Assembly: GCA_024398435.1 (NCBI GenBank)
Contig: JAKSJD010000001.1
Coordinates: 186,001-250,000 of the forward strand
Origin: Bacteroidaceae bacterium
GTDB taxonomy: Bacteria; Bacteroidota; Bacteroidia; Bacteroidales; Bacteroidaceae
Direction: 5' to 3'
DNA: 64,000 nucleotides
Part shown: piece after piece, positions 44,615 to 51,831 of the stretch
How positions within the stretch are numbered: the stretch's first letter is position 1
Layout of the letters: every line of letters begins with the position of its first letter
The notes under the pieces: generated by a model
What the model was told of the DNA's origin: nothing
What the model saw: only the letters and a program-made list of their open reading frames with translations
Database searches by the model: none
Made by a program: the position numbers and the translations under genes

Positions 44615-45582
44615 TATTCTGCTCTTTTTATAAATATTCTTGAATACATTCTCTTTCCATCAATATATCCTCTTCCTTTATCGATATTTAGAGAGTATTC
44701 GTTACCAATAATTTCAAATTGTTCAGGACAATACTTATCAATAAATGTGATAGGTACACCCATAACTCCATCGTAATCCATAGGGATGTCAGAGGTTTTA
44801 TTTACATTGATAGCATCATAGTTATCATATTTAGGATATTCATCTGGAGTATATTTCTTGTAGAGGTCGAGCCATTCATGGCGTTCCTTATATTCCAGAT
44901 TCGTAAACCATCTTACACCTTTCACTCTTATAAAATTATTTCCATTTTCATCTGTCCTGTATCCAGATGCTTGCAATGGATAATCTGCTGGCACTGCAAA
45001 TTCTCTATCTCCGCTATGAATGGACTGACCAAGCCACATTTTGTTTTCCTTTAACAACGGGAATATCTCTTTTAACGATATTGCATTTACATTTCCAATG
45101 ATTAGGAATTTCTTATCATATTCCATCAGTTGAGCTAAGAAATCGCGGAACAGACTGAAAGGGGGATTCGTTACCACGATATCTGCTTCTTTCAGCAGCT
45201 CTATACATTCCTTGCTTCGGAAATCTCCGTCGCCTCGCAATGGTCTGGCTGTAGCTGCTATCTTTGCCACATCGGGATTGTTGTCGTCGCCCCCTTGATA
45301 GTCGAGCCAAACAGCTTGCTCACAATCGTGCTGAGAGAAGAGGTCGGGCTGGTTGTTCTTGTAGCATGTAGTTATCAATCGCTTCAGACCAAGTTCCTTG
45401 AAATTGCGAACGAAGTAAACAAAGAAATTGCTTACCTTCGGGTCGTCGCAGTTGCAGAGCACTGTCTTGCCCTTGAAATGCTCGGTATAGTGACGGAGTT
45501 CCTTTTCTATATCAGTGAGCTGCGTATAGAAATCATCTTTTTTAGCTTTCTTCGCTTGTTCCAAGTTTTTATTTCCTGCCAT
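44614..45582 (-). CDS. EcoRI-type adenine-specific DNA methyltransferase
   Basis: A 322-residue protein with the amino-methyltransferase catalytic motif NPPF at 139-142 (DIVVTNPPFSLFRDFLAQL). The beginning, KKDDFYTQLTDIEKEL, with LCNCDDPKVSNFFVYF in place of the usual FxGxG, is the signature of the M.EcoRI family. It is expected to methylate the N6 of adenine. The recognition site cannot be read from sequence. It overlaps the DUF262-HNH gene by one base and follows a small lipoprotein gene by 13 bases. Confidence 0.9.
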   Translation of the reverse strand: MAGNKNLEQAKKAKKDDFYTQLTDIEKELRHYTEHFKGKTVLCNCDDPKVSNFFVYFVRNFKELGLKRLITTCYKNNQPDLFSQHDCEQAVWLDYQGGDDNNPDVAKIAATARPLRGDGDFRSKECIELLKEADIVVTNPPFSLFRDFLAQLMEYDKKFLIIGNVNAISLKEIFPLLKENKMWLGQSIHSGDREFAVPADYPLQASGYRTDENGNNFIRVKGVRWFTNLEYKERHEWLDLYKKYTPDEYPKYDNYDAINVNKTSDIPMDYDGVMGVPITFIDKYCPEQFEIIGNEYSLNIDKGRGYIDGKRMYSRIFIKRAE

Positions 45583-45595
45583 ACGTCTGCCCCCC

Positions 45596-45799
45596 TTAAA
45601 AATTGATTACTACTGGTTCTTCCCAAACGGTGTCGATGGTCACTGTAAGGCCATCGTCGGTGTTCGTAGAATCAGAATAAGCTGATTCGGAGCGAACAGG
45701 TGCTTCGGCATCGATTTCCGATTCTGTCTTTGAGCAAGAACTAAGCAAGATGGTTGAAAACAAAACAAGGGTAAGAGCCAAAAATTGGCCCTTACCCAT
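45596..45799 (-). CDS. Small lipoprotein upstream of the methylase
   Basis: With the start at 45799 the product is 67 residues: a classical lipoprotein signal (FLALTLVLFSTILLSSC, Cys 22) and a short acidic mature part (KTESEIDAEAPVRSESAYSD). No family recognised. An earlier in-frame ATG would add 18 residues before the signal. It is the first gene of the lipoprotein-methylase-DUF262 run, an odd companion for DNA-modifying enzymes. Confidence 0.65.
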   Translation of the reverse strand: MGKGQFLALTLVLFSTILLSSCSKTESEIDAEAPVRSESAYSDSTNTDDGLTVTIDTVWEEPVVINF

Positions 45800-45942
45800 G
45801 CCTATATTATTTGCTAAAATACCGAATGAATTGCGTAAATCGCTGATATTCAACGATTTACCCCCCTATACGACTAAGAGCCAATAGGATGTGTGTATGA
45901 TTAATGTGCTTCAAAATATTTTGAGTTTGAATATTCGTTTGC

Positions 45943-45950
45943 AAAGATAG
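45943..45950 (-). promoter_or_regulatory. Possible -7 box (TATCTTTG) for the lipoprotein-methylase run
   Basis: An exact TANNTTTG match on the minus strand, 143 bases before the lipoprotein start. The -33 box is not clear. Confidence 0.45.
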
Positions 45951-46094
45951 TGAATAAAACGATAACGCTAACCTTAACTATCAACTTTTTTATCGTCAAC
46001 ACCTATTTTTTTATTAATAATGTGGAAATGTGCGGTAGAGAATAAATCAAAATGCATAATTTTTGTGTTAATTAATAATGTGTCAGTTGTACTT

Positions 46095-46281
46095 AAACTT
46101 TAGAAACTTTAGAAACAATACTAGTTCACTTTTGCTGCATGAAGTTTCTTGAAACGGTCTGCCATAAAAATGTTAAGAATTGTTAAATAGATACTTTTAG
46201 TTTAATATATAATATATTATATATTAAACTAACCCAATATTACACTAGTCACTAGTATAGTTTCTATAGTTTCTAAAGTTT
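46095..46281. repeat. Long inverted repeat with 31-base arms
   Basis: Arms 46095-46125 and 46251-46281 are reverse complements with two mismatches in 31 bases. Each arm holds two CTTTAGAAA-like 9-bp units and ends in ACTAGT. The arms enclose 125 bases. A third, direct copy of the arm lies at 48102-48136. Confidence 0.88.
46199..46230. repeat. 32-bp perfect AT palindrome
   Basis: AGTTTAATATATAATA followed by its exact reverse complement. It contains only three... four G/C bases (the outermost ones) and lies inside the larger inverted repeat. Confidence 0.95.
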
Positions 46282-46412
46282 CAATTCGTTTATATTTCAT
46301 ATAATTTAACATTTTTCATTTTTTTATGTTAAAGCAAAAGATATACACAAAAGTGCAATTCCGTACTCGAAACAGATAATCTTTATAAATATTAAAAATA
46401 TTTATAAAAATA

Positions 46413-46444
46413 TTTGGTAGTTACATATAAATTTAGTATCTTTG
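46413..46444 (+). promoter_or_regulatory. Promoter for the HU-HIG gene
   Basis: TTTG (46413-46416), a 20-base spacer and TATCTTTG (46437-46444) match the Bacteroidota consensus very well. The transcript would have a leader of ~310 bases carrying the 22-bp repeats and the GC palindromes. Confidence 0.75.
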
Positions 46445-46457
46445 TAGTGAGTTAGGA

Positions 46458-46545
46458 AAGTTTAGCAAGGAATGAGTGCATTTCTAGCAAGAAAGAGGCC
46501 TATTTCTAGCAAGAAAATGGCTCACGACTCGCAAGAGTTTTTCTA
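46458..46545. repeat. Four tandem 22-bp units, core CTAGCAAGAAA
   Basis: The anchor TAGCAAG starts at 46463, 46485 and 46507, with TCGCAAG at 46529: exact 22-bp spacing. Read on the other strand the core is TTTCTTGCTAGA, close to the array at 8469-8556. It lies just after the HU-HIG promoter, in the leader. Confidence 0.88.
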
Positions 46546-46581
46546 CTCAAAAGCCCCTCTCTTTCAATGGTCTTTACACCC

Positions 46582-46740
46582 CCTTCGGTTCCCCCGTTAT
46601 CGGGGGACAGAAACCCCCCAAGGGGGGAAGATGAAAACACAATCAAAAAATTTAGAGGGGGCACAGTTAACCAAATTATTAACCACACCCCATAATCCAC
46701 TAGTCGCCCCCTTGGGGGAGATTTAGAGGGGGCTGGGGCT
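46582..46740. repeat. Cluster of CCCCCTTGGGGG-type sequences
   Basis: Runs of C and G (CCCCCGTTATCGGGGG, CCCCCCAAGGGGGG, CCCCCTTGGGGG, AGAGGGGGCTGGGG) alternate with unique sequence in the leader of the HU-HIG gene. Several can form GC hairpins. Spurious open frames cross this cluster. Confidence 0.75.
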
Positions 46741-46759
46741 TAAACTTAAATCTAATTTT

Positions 46760-47287
46760 ATGGCAATACGCTATTCAGTAGGTAAGATGAAGCATTCGCT
46801 CGGCACCTACGCAAACACTACCCGCTATCGCGGAAACCTCCAAATCGCAGAGACCTTCTCTCTCGACCAGTTCGCAGAACACATGTCCAACCACGACTGC
46901 AAGTACAACAAGGGTGACATCTACGCCGTGCTCACCATGGCAATCCGATGCATCAAGGAACTCGCGATGGACTCCAAGGCAGTGGAACTCGGCGACCTCG
47001 GAACCTTCCTTCCAAAGATCACCAACTGCAAGAACGGTACGGCTCAGGCAACCGACTTCACCGCAGAGAACATCGTGAAGGTCACTCTCAAGTTCAAGAA
47101 CTCTGTCAAGACTAAGAACTTCCGTCCAGAGTGCTCATTCGAGAACGTAAGTCTCCGTGCCAACCAGGCTCTCCTCCGCTCAGCAGAGAAGAACAACCAG
47201 TCATCTATGGAACTCTATGCTCCTGACACTCCACAAGGTGGAGGTGGCGGTGGCACCGGCGGTGGCAACGAACAGGAAGGAGAATAA
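46760..47287 (+). CDS. HU-HIG family DNA-binding protein
   Basis: A 175-residue protein. Residues ~1-125 form an HU-like DNA-binding fold (FSLDQFAEHMSNHDCKYNKGDIYAVLTM, VELGDLGTFLPKITN). The C-terminus is a glycine-rich tail (QGGGGGGTGGGNEQEGE). This matches the HU domain fused to Ig or glycine-rich motif (HU-HIG) family of Bacteroidota, often found next to smalltalk proteins. Its role is not established; DNA binding is inferred from the fold. Codon use is strongly biased toward C/G-ending codons (aac, ctc, aag), which suggests high expression. Confidence 0.88.
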   Translation: MAIRYSVGKMKHSLGTYANTTRYRGNLQIAETFSLDQFAEHMSNHDCKYNKGDIYAVLTMAIRCIKELAMDSKAVELGDLGTFLPKITNCKNGTAQATDFTAENIVKVTLKFKNSVKTKNFRPECSFENVSLRANQALLRSAEKNNQSSMELYAPDTPQGGGGGGTGGGNEQEGE

Positions 47288-47297
47288 GCCTTTAAAA

Positions 47298-47376
47298 TGC
47301 AGAATGCAGGATGCAGGATGCAGAATGCAGGATGCAGGATGCAGGATGCAGGATGCAGAATGCAGAATGCAGGATG
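47298..47376. repeat. Eleven-copy GCAGGAT/GCAGAAT heptamer array
   Basis: About eleven tandem 7-bp units alternate between GCAGGAT and GCAGAAT, starting 10 bases after the HU-HIG stop. It is the longest of the four heptamer arrays in the window. Confidence 0.92.
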
Positions 47377-47385
47377 AGCCCCCCT

Positions 47386-47413
47386 CTTGTTCCCCCCACA
47401 AGGGGGAGGCTTT
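47386..47413. repeat. GC hairpin CCCCCTCTTGT/ACAAGGGGG
   Basis: CCCCC-CTTGT type arms surround TCCCCCC. It is of the CCCCCTTGGGGG family and may end the HU-HIG transcript. Confidence 0.6.
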
Positions 47414-47444
47414 GACTTTGAACAAAAACCTAAAAAACCTTTGT

Positions 47445-47560
47445 AATGTGTGCTGCCCTTTGGGCATAGATGCGTCGGCATCACCTTCTCCATCGTGAAC
47501 AAGTTCCCATGAAGAAGCCACTGCCACCACCTCTGCAATCCTGATTGCTCAGCACACATT
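47445..47560. repeat. 116-bp segment flanked by an 11-bp perfect inverted repeat
   Basis: AATGTGTGCTG (47445-47455) and CAGCACACATT (47550-47560) are exact reverse complements, 94 bases apart. No transposase or supported gene lies between. It could be the stem of a structured RNA or a very small MITE-like element. Confidence 0.7.
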
Positions 47561-47862
47561 CCAAACGATAAACAGAATTAAACAGTTCAACTCTCCACTC
47601 TAAACTCTACACTTTTATCGTTATCGTTGTTCGTTAGCGTTGAATTTGTTTTGAGCGAAGCGATTGTTTATGGCTTTGGAAGAACCTGCAAAGTGCGAAG
47701 CACGGCTGATGTCTGTTCAGATTGGCAGATGGGAGCCATGCTCATAAGCTGACAAGATGAATAGGCAGCAGGATTCTCCGAAGGAAAAAGGTTCTTACAA
47801 GGTGTTTTTATGGTTTATTTTCTAAAAAAATATCAAAACAATCTATTAACCAATCCCCATCA
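47561..47862 (+). other. Gene-free region with hairpins, possible non-coding RNA
   Basis: About 300 bases between the HU-HIG and smalltalk genes without a supported gene. It contains a GTGC-GAA-GCAC hairpin near 47696 and base composition richer in G and purines than the AT-rich spacers nearby. Homology to a known RNA cannot be judged by eye. Confidence 0.3.
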
Positions 47863-47893
47863 TTCCCCCTTGGGGGAACAGGAAGGGGGCCTA
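47863..47893. repeat. CCCCCTTGGGGG palindrome upstream of smalltalk
   Basis: CATTCCCCCTTGGGGGAACA followed by GGAAGGGGGC, ending 8 bases before the smalltalk start. It could hide or frame the ribosome-binding region. Confidence 0.7.
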
Positions 47894-47900
47894 TAACATT

Positions 47901-48038
47901 ATGAACGACAAGAACAAAGAGACTTTGAGTCTCGTGATTAAAATCATCGTGGCCGTGTTGACTGGTCTTGCCAGTGCTCTTGGACTAGCCTCGTGCATGG
48001 CAGCAGCTGGAGTTCACGGCTTCCTCACACAACTTTGA
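47901..48038 (+). CDS. Smalltalk protein (45 residues)
   Basis: MNDKNKETLSLVIKIIVAVL begins the product, followed by TGLASALGLASCMAAAGVHG and FLTQL. A single hydrophobic helix with a charged N-terminus matches the smalltalk family of Bacteroidota, very small proteins usually found next to HU-like or amidase genes. Role unknown; a single-pass membrane peptide is likely. It lies 613 bases after the HU-HIG stop and ends 30 bases before a strong terminator. Confidence 0.85.
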   Translation: MNDKNKETLSLVIKIIVAVLTGLASALGLASCMAAAGVHGFLTQL

Positions 48039-48068
48039 TTGTAAGTATTCGGCTCGACTGAATCAGTA

Positions 48069-48096
48069 AGAGTGGGACATACATCCCACTCTTTTT
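48069..48096 (+). terminator. Intrinsic terminator of the smalltalk gene
   Basis: AGAGTGGGA and TCCCACTCT form a 9-bp stem with a 6-base loop, followed by TTTTC. Confidence 0.9.
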
Positions 48097-48101
48097 CGTA
48101 G

Positions 48102-48136
48102 ATGAAAGTTTAGAAAGTTTAGAAAGTCTACTAGTT
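48102..48136. repeat. Third copy of the 46095-type repeat arm
   Basis: TGAAAGTTTAGAAAGTTTAG followed by AAAGTCTACTAGTTG. It matches the 46093-46127 sequence in 28 of 35 positions and in direct orientation, so the two copies bracket the HU-HIG and smalltalk genes. Confidence 0.75.
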
Positions 48137-48202
48137 GTTTTATTTTCACGGAATGAGTTTAGTGTGTTAGGTGGTGTTTGTGCCCCCGAGATTGGTACAG
48201 TT

Positions 48203-51200
48203 CTATATTTGATTTCTGTAGTCCTTTGGCAACACGCCGAACATCTCCTTGAAATTCTTTGTAAAATAGCTTGGGGTAGAGAATCCCGTGCACTCTGCAA
48301 TCTGCGACGTACTGAGCGTGCTGGTGCGTAGCAGGCGGGCTGCATGCTTGAGGCGGATAGTGGTGATGAATTCGCTTGGCGACTGCCCCGTTATGCTGTG
48401 TATCTTGCGATAAAGGGTCATACGACTGGCGCACATATCGCTGCTAAACTGATTCACGTTGTAGGCTTTGTCGGAGAGATGTTCCTCTACCAGTTTTTGG
48501 GCTCGCGTGATTATCTCTTCATCTATTGGGGAGTATGCAAGCTGTGCCACCTCATGGTTGCCATCGTGTTGGAAACTTTGCTTCGCTGTATCTCGGCGTT
48601 CCTGCAAATGCTGGATTCGGTTGAGCAACACTGTTGGGCTAAATGGTTTCGTAAGATAGCAATCGGCTCCCATCTTGTATCCTTCGAGCTGTGCCTCATC
48701 ACTTGTTCTTGCAGTCAGTAAGAGAACTGGGATATGACTGATTCGCTCCGTCGTTTTGATGCGGTGGCATAGTTCCAGGCCATCCATAAGCGGCATCATC
48801 ACGTCACTTATGACGAGACTGATGCTATCATTGTCCATCAGTTGCCGCCAAGCTTCCTTCCCGTCGCCTGCCTCGAGAATGGCATATCCTTCATCGTGCA
48901 ACTGCTCTGCTATGAGTGAACGCAATTCTGCATTGTCTTCAACAAGAAGTATAGTGAAAGCTGATTGGTCGGTTGGCTCATTGTCTTCAGCTCTTTTGTC
49001 ATCATTAATTTTGTCATCTCCTACAGAATAGTCCCCGTCTGTGGCATTTTCTGCGAGTCGGTCGTCGTATACCAGTGGCATCACAAACCAGAAGTCGGTT
49101 CCTTTGCCTTCCTGACTGTTCACTCCCACTTCACCATGATGTTGGCGAACCAGTTCGCGCACCATGTGCAAGCCGATTCCACTTCCCCCTTGGGATGTGG
49201 AGTTCTCAGAGCGGTAATAACATTCAAAGACACGAGGCAAATCTTTTGCATTTATGCCTATTCCATCGTCCTTGACATGCAGAATCATGCGGGTGGTGTC
49301 GTCGGGAAGAAGCCCTAAAGCGACGCAAACATGCCCGCCTTCAGGAGTGTACTTCAAGGCATTGCTGAGCAGGTTCCAGACAACATGACGCATCTTCTCA
49401 TGGTCGAATGTGGCATAAAGAGGCTGCGGCTGATGATCGAAGGTCAACTCGATATTTTTTTGCTGTGCAAGAGGAGTGAAGGATTCAACAGCTACAGAAA
49501 CAAACTTTGTCATATCGGCATTGCGCAGCGACAGTCGGTGAAGTCCCGTCTCCATACGTCTGAAGTCCAACAGTTGGTTGATGAGTTGCTGCAATTCCAG
49601 CGCATTGCGTTGGATTGTCTCCAACCGGCTACGGTCGGATGCAGATAATGACTGCCCGGATTCCAACATCTGTTCAACAGGAACGAGAATGAGTGTGAGA
49701 GGAGTACGAAGTTCGTGGCTGACATTGGTAAAGAAGCGGAATTTAAGTTCCGTGAGTTGTTCTTCCATTTGTGTCATACGCTTACGACGAACATGACGCA
49801 GGTATTGTCTGATGATGGAGATACCCAATGTCAGCAATACAAGGACATACAGTACATACGCCCACCATGTCTCCCACCATGCCGGCAGTCGGTGAATCGT
49901 GAATATTTCGGTAGGTTCCCCCCAGACACCCTGGCCGTTCGTACTACGAACCTCTACAATATAGTCCCCCTTTCTTGGAGATGTGATTACAACAGTATTG
50001 GCGCCCACGGGCATTTCGGTCCACTCCGTAGTATGTTCATTCATCATGCTTTTCCGTGTAAGCCGATATGCAAACTGTATCTGGGAAGCCAGATGGTATT
50101 GCATTGTTGTGAGACGCAGTTCGACAGCATCCGTCTTGCTGTCGATATCGAGTTCCCTTGAATCTGGAGCAATATAATATGTTCGCCCATCAACGATGAT
50201 GGTCGATATTCTCGCATTCACATTTTCCTCCGAATCATCCTTAAAACTTGCTGATGATATAAAGCAGTAGCTATTTTCTTCACTGATGCAGACAGAATCA
50301 TTCCCTGCAAGCGACAATTCGTTAAAGTGGTCCATATGAATCATTGGATGATTGCAGAGAAGAGTGCGGCTCAGGTCGGTTTCTGCATCCCACTCTTTGG
50401 CACTTTCACGCGTCAGCGACCACATATGTCCCTTACCATCCTGCTTAAGGTCGAGAATTCTCTTCCCATGGGTGTTGCTGAGAGGCTGCACATACCGTGG
50501 CGACTTGTCGTTATGGCAGTCGTAAGCATACACGCGTCCCATACTGGTTCCTATCCATGCCGTACCATCACGGAGCATGGTCAGGCATGAACATGTCTCG
50601 TAGTCCTGCAGTAAGGAGGTTGTTTGTTTTTGTCCTTTCCGCAATAATTGCAGGCCTTTCTTCCGCCCTTGATAGATGATATTTCCATCTCGGTCGCATA
50701 CTGCCCGTATAACATCCGGAATTTGTTGCTGCAAGGATACCAACAGGCTGTCGGTTGTATTATCTGCTATTTTTCTTGGTCCAAGAAACTTGTGGATACC
50801 TTTTTCATTGCATGGCAGCATGAATGCGTGTTTTGAGGCACCAGAAACCCACAAGTTGCTAAAAGAATCACGCGTGATATTCCGATAAAAGTAGTGGCCC
50901 TTCGGCAGGCTCGATGTGATAGAACTTGGATACAAGTTACTAGCGGCATCAAACTGATAGGCACAAAAGCCCTCTGTTGTCGATACCCACAGCATGCCAT
51001 TCTGCATATCCGCCTTCATATCCATGACTTTGCCATAATTAACGCCATCCGATTTGAAGGTAAGTGGTTGCAGTTCGTACGACGCGTTGCTTCCTACCTT
51101 ATTTGGTGAAAACCTGACAACACCCATTCCCCATGTGCCAACCCAGTAACATCCGTGTACAGTGTCTTCGATTATACATTGCGGATTGAGTTCTGCAGGC

Positions 51201-51826
51201 CATTCATAGGCCACAAAGTCTTTCTTATTTATATCATAGCACCATATGCATCCTTCGTTCTGTGCCAACCACAATGTGTGCTGACTGTCCTCCATCATTG
51301 AATTCACGAACTTTGTTCCAGTTCCCCGCTTAGATACAACTATCTTCTGCAATAAGTGTTCATCAGCATCGAAATGATATAGGGCAGAACCCGTTGACAT
51401 CCATACCGTACCATCGCTGAGGGCACAGAGCGATTCGGTAGAAAGCAGTTCGGTTTCTTTCTGCTTCAAGGCATGGATAGTGTAATCGTGTTTGTTCAGG
51501 ATGTATGTTCCCTGTGTAGTGCCAAACCATATATGTCCCTTCCCATCCTCTATGATATCAAACACATAGTTCGACCGTAGGAGCCGTGGATTCTGTTCGT
51601 TTGAGCAGAACACATCCTGCTGATAGCCATTATCACGGCAAATTCCATTCTCCGTGCCGTACCACATATAGCCATCGCTGTCGAAAAAGAACATATAGAC
51701 ATTGCCCCATGGAATATTCTTTATGCACTGCAGGTCATTGACAGCCAGATTAACATCCACTGCCTGCATGCTGCAACAGACAAACGCAGAGATTAGCGTG
51801 TATACAAATTTTCTCCAGTAATTCAT
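48203..51826 (-). CDS. Hybrid two-component system sensor/regulator (HTCS)
   Basis: A 1207-residue one-protein signalling system. Signal peptide 1-22; periplasmic beta-propeller repeats ~25-560 (DSDGYMWYGTENGI, EDGKGHIWFGTTQG, RDGTAWIGTSMG); Y_Y_Y domain ~575-645; membrane helix ~655-675; histidine kinase with H704 in VSHELRTPL and ATP-binding DDGIGI and GSGIGLHMV; receiver with D1008 (VISDVMMPLMDG); C-terminal AraC-type DNA-binding domain ~1105-1207. HTCS proteins bind oligosaccharides in the periplasm and switch on nearby glycan-degrading genes. It is the 5th gene of a run with glycosidases and starts 5 bases after the beta-propeller enzyme gene. Confidence 0.96.
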   Translation of the reverse strand: MNYWRKFVYTLISAFVCCSMQAVDVNLAVNDLQCIKNIPWGNVYMFFFDSDGYMWYGTENGICRDNGYQQDVFCSNEQNPRLLRSNYVFDIIEDGKGHIWFGTTQGTYILNKHDYTIHALKQKETELLSTESLCALSDGTVWMSTGSALYHFDADEHLLQKIVVSKRGTGTKFVNSMMEDSQHTLWLAQNEGCIWCYDINKKDFVAYEWPAELNPQCIIEDTVHGCYWVGTWGMGVVRFSPNKVGSNASYELQPLTFKSDGVNYGKVMDMKADMQNGMLWVSTTEGFCAYQFDAASNLYPSSITSSLPKGHYFYRNITRDSFSNLWVSGASKHAFMLPCNEKGIHKFLGPRKIADNTTDSLLVSLQQQIPDVIRAVCDRDGNIIYQGRKKGLQLLRKGQKQTTSLLQDYETCSCLTMLRDGTAWIGTSMGRVYAYDCHNDKSPRYVQPLSNTHGKRILDLKQDGKGHMWSLTRESAKEWDAETDLSRTLLCNHPMIHMDHFNELSLAGNDSVCISEENSYCFISSASFKDDSEENVNARISTIIVDGRTYYIAPDSRELDIDSKTDAVELRLTTMQYHLASQIQFAYRLTRKSMMNEHTTEWTEMPVGANTVVITSPRKGDYIVEVRSTNGQGVWGEPTEIFTIHRLPAWWETWWAYVLYVLVLLTLGISIIRQYLRHVRRKRMTQMEEQLTELKFRFFTNVSHELRTPLTLILVPVEQMLESGQSLSASDRSRLETIQRNALELQQLINQLLDFRRMETGLHRLSLRNADMTKFVSVAVESFTPLAQQKNIELTFDHQPQPLYATFDHEKMRHVVWNLLSNALKYTPEGGHVCVALGLLPDDTTRMILHVKDDGIGINAKDLPRVFECYYRSENSTSQGGSGIGLHMVRELVRQHHGEVGVNSQEGKGTDFWFVMPLVYDDRLAENATDGDYSVGDDKINDDKRAEDNEPTDQSAFTILLVEDNAELRSLIAEQLHDEGYAILEAGDGKEAWRQLMDNDSISLVISDVMMPLMDGLELCHRIKTTERISHIPVLLLTARTSDEAQLEGYKMGADCYLTKPFSPTVLLNRIQHLQERRDTAKQSFQHDGNHEVAQLAYSPIDEEIITRAQKLVEEHLSDKAYNVNQFSSDMCASRMTLYRKIHSITGQSPSEFITTIRLKHAARLLRTSTLSTSQIAECTGFSTPSYFTKNFKEMFGVLPKDYRNQI

Positions 51827-51831
51827 AGAAT

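Larger units (their letters stand above)
45800..46412. other. AT-rich non-coding region between divergent island arms
   Basis: No gene is supported. The region carries the inverted repeats at 46095-46281, a 32-bp perfect palindrome and long A/T runs. A -7-like TATCTTTG lies on the minus strand at 45943-45950. It looks like a control, replication or recombination region between the minus-strand and plus-strand arms of the island. Confidence 0.5.

Noticed and set aside
46472..46726. An 84-codon frame upstream of the HU-HIG gene
   Set aside because: It runs through the 22-bp repeats and the GC palindromes, so its sequence is dictated by the repeats; no start signal or family likeness.
47288..48100. 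Diversity-generating retroelement or retron in the HU-smalltalk spacer
   Set aside because: No reverse transcriptase gene is present anywhere in the window and no near-duplicate template/variable pair was seen.
38942..48134. TACTAGTT at 38942, 46118 and 48128 as attachment sites of the whole island
   Set aside because: Only eight bases are shared at the left site, which is not enough against an AT-rich background. The longer match at 46093 and 48102 is kept as a finding for the smaller cassette.
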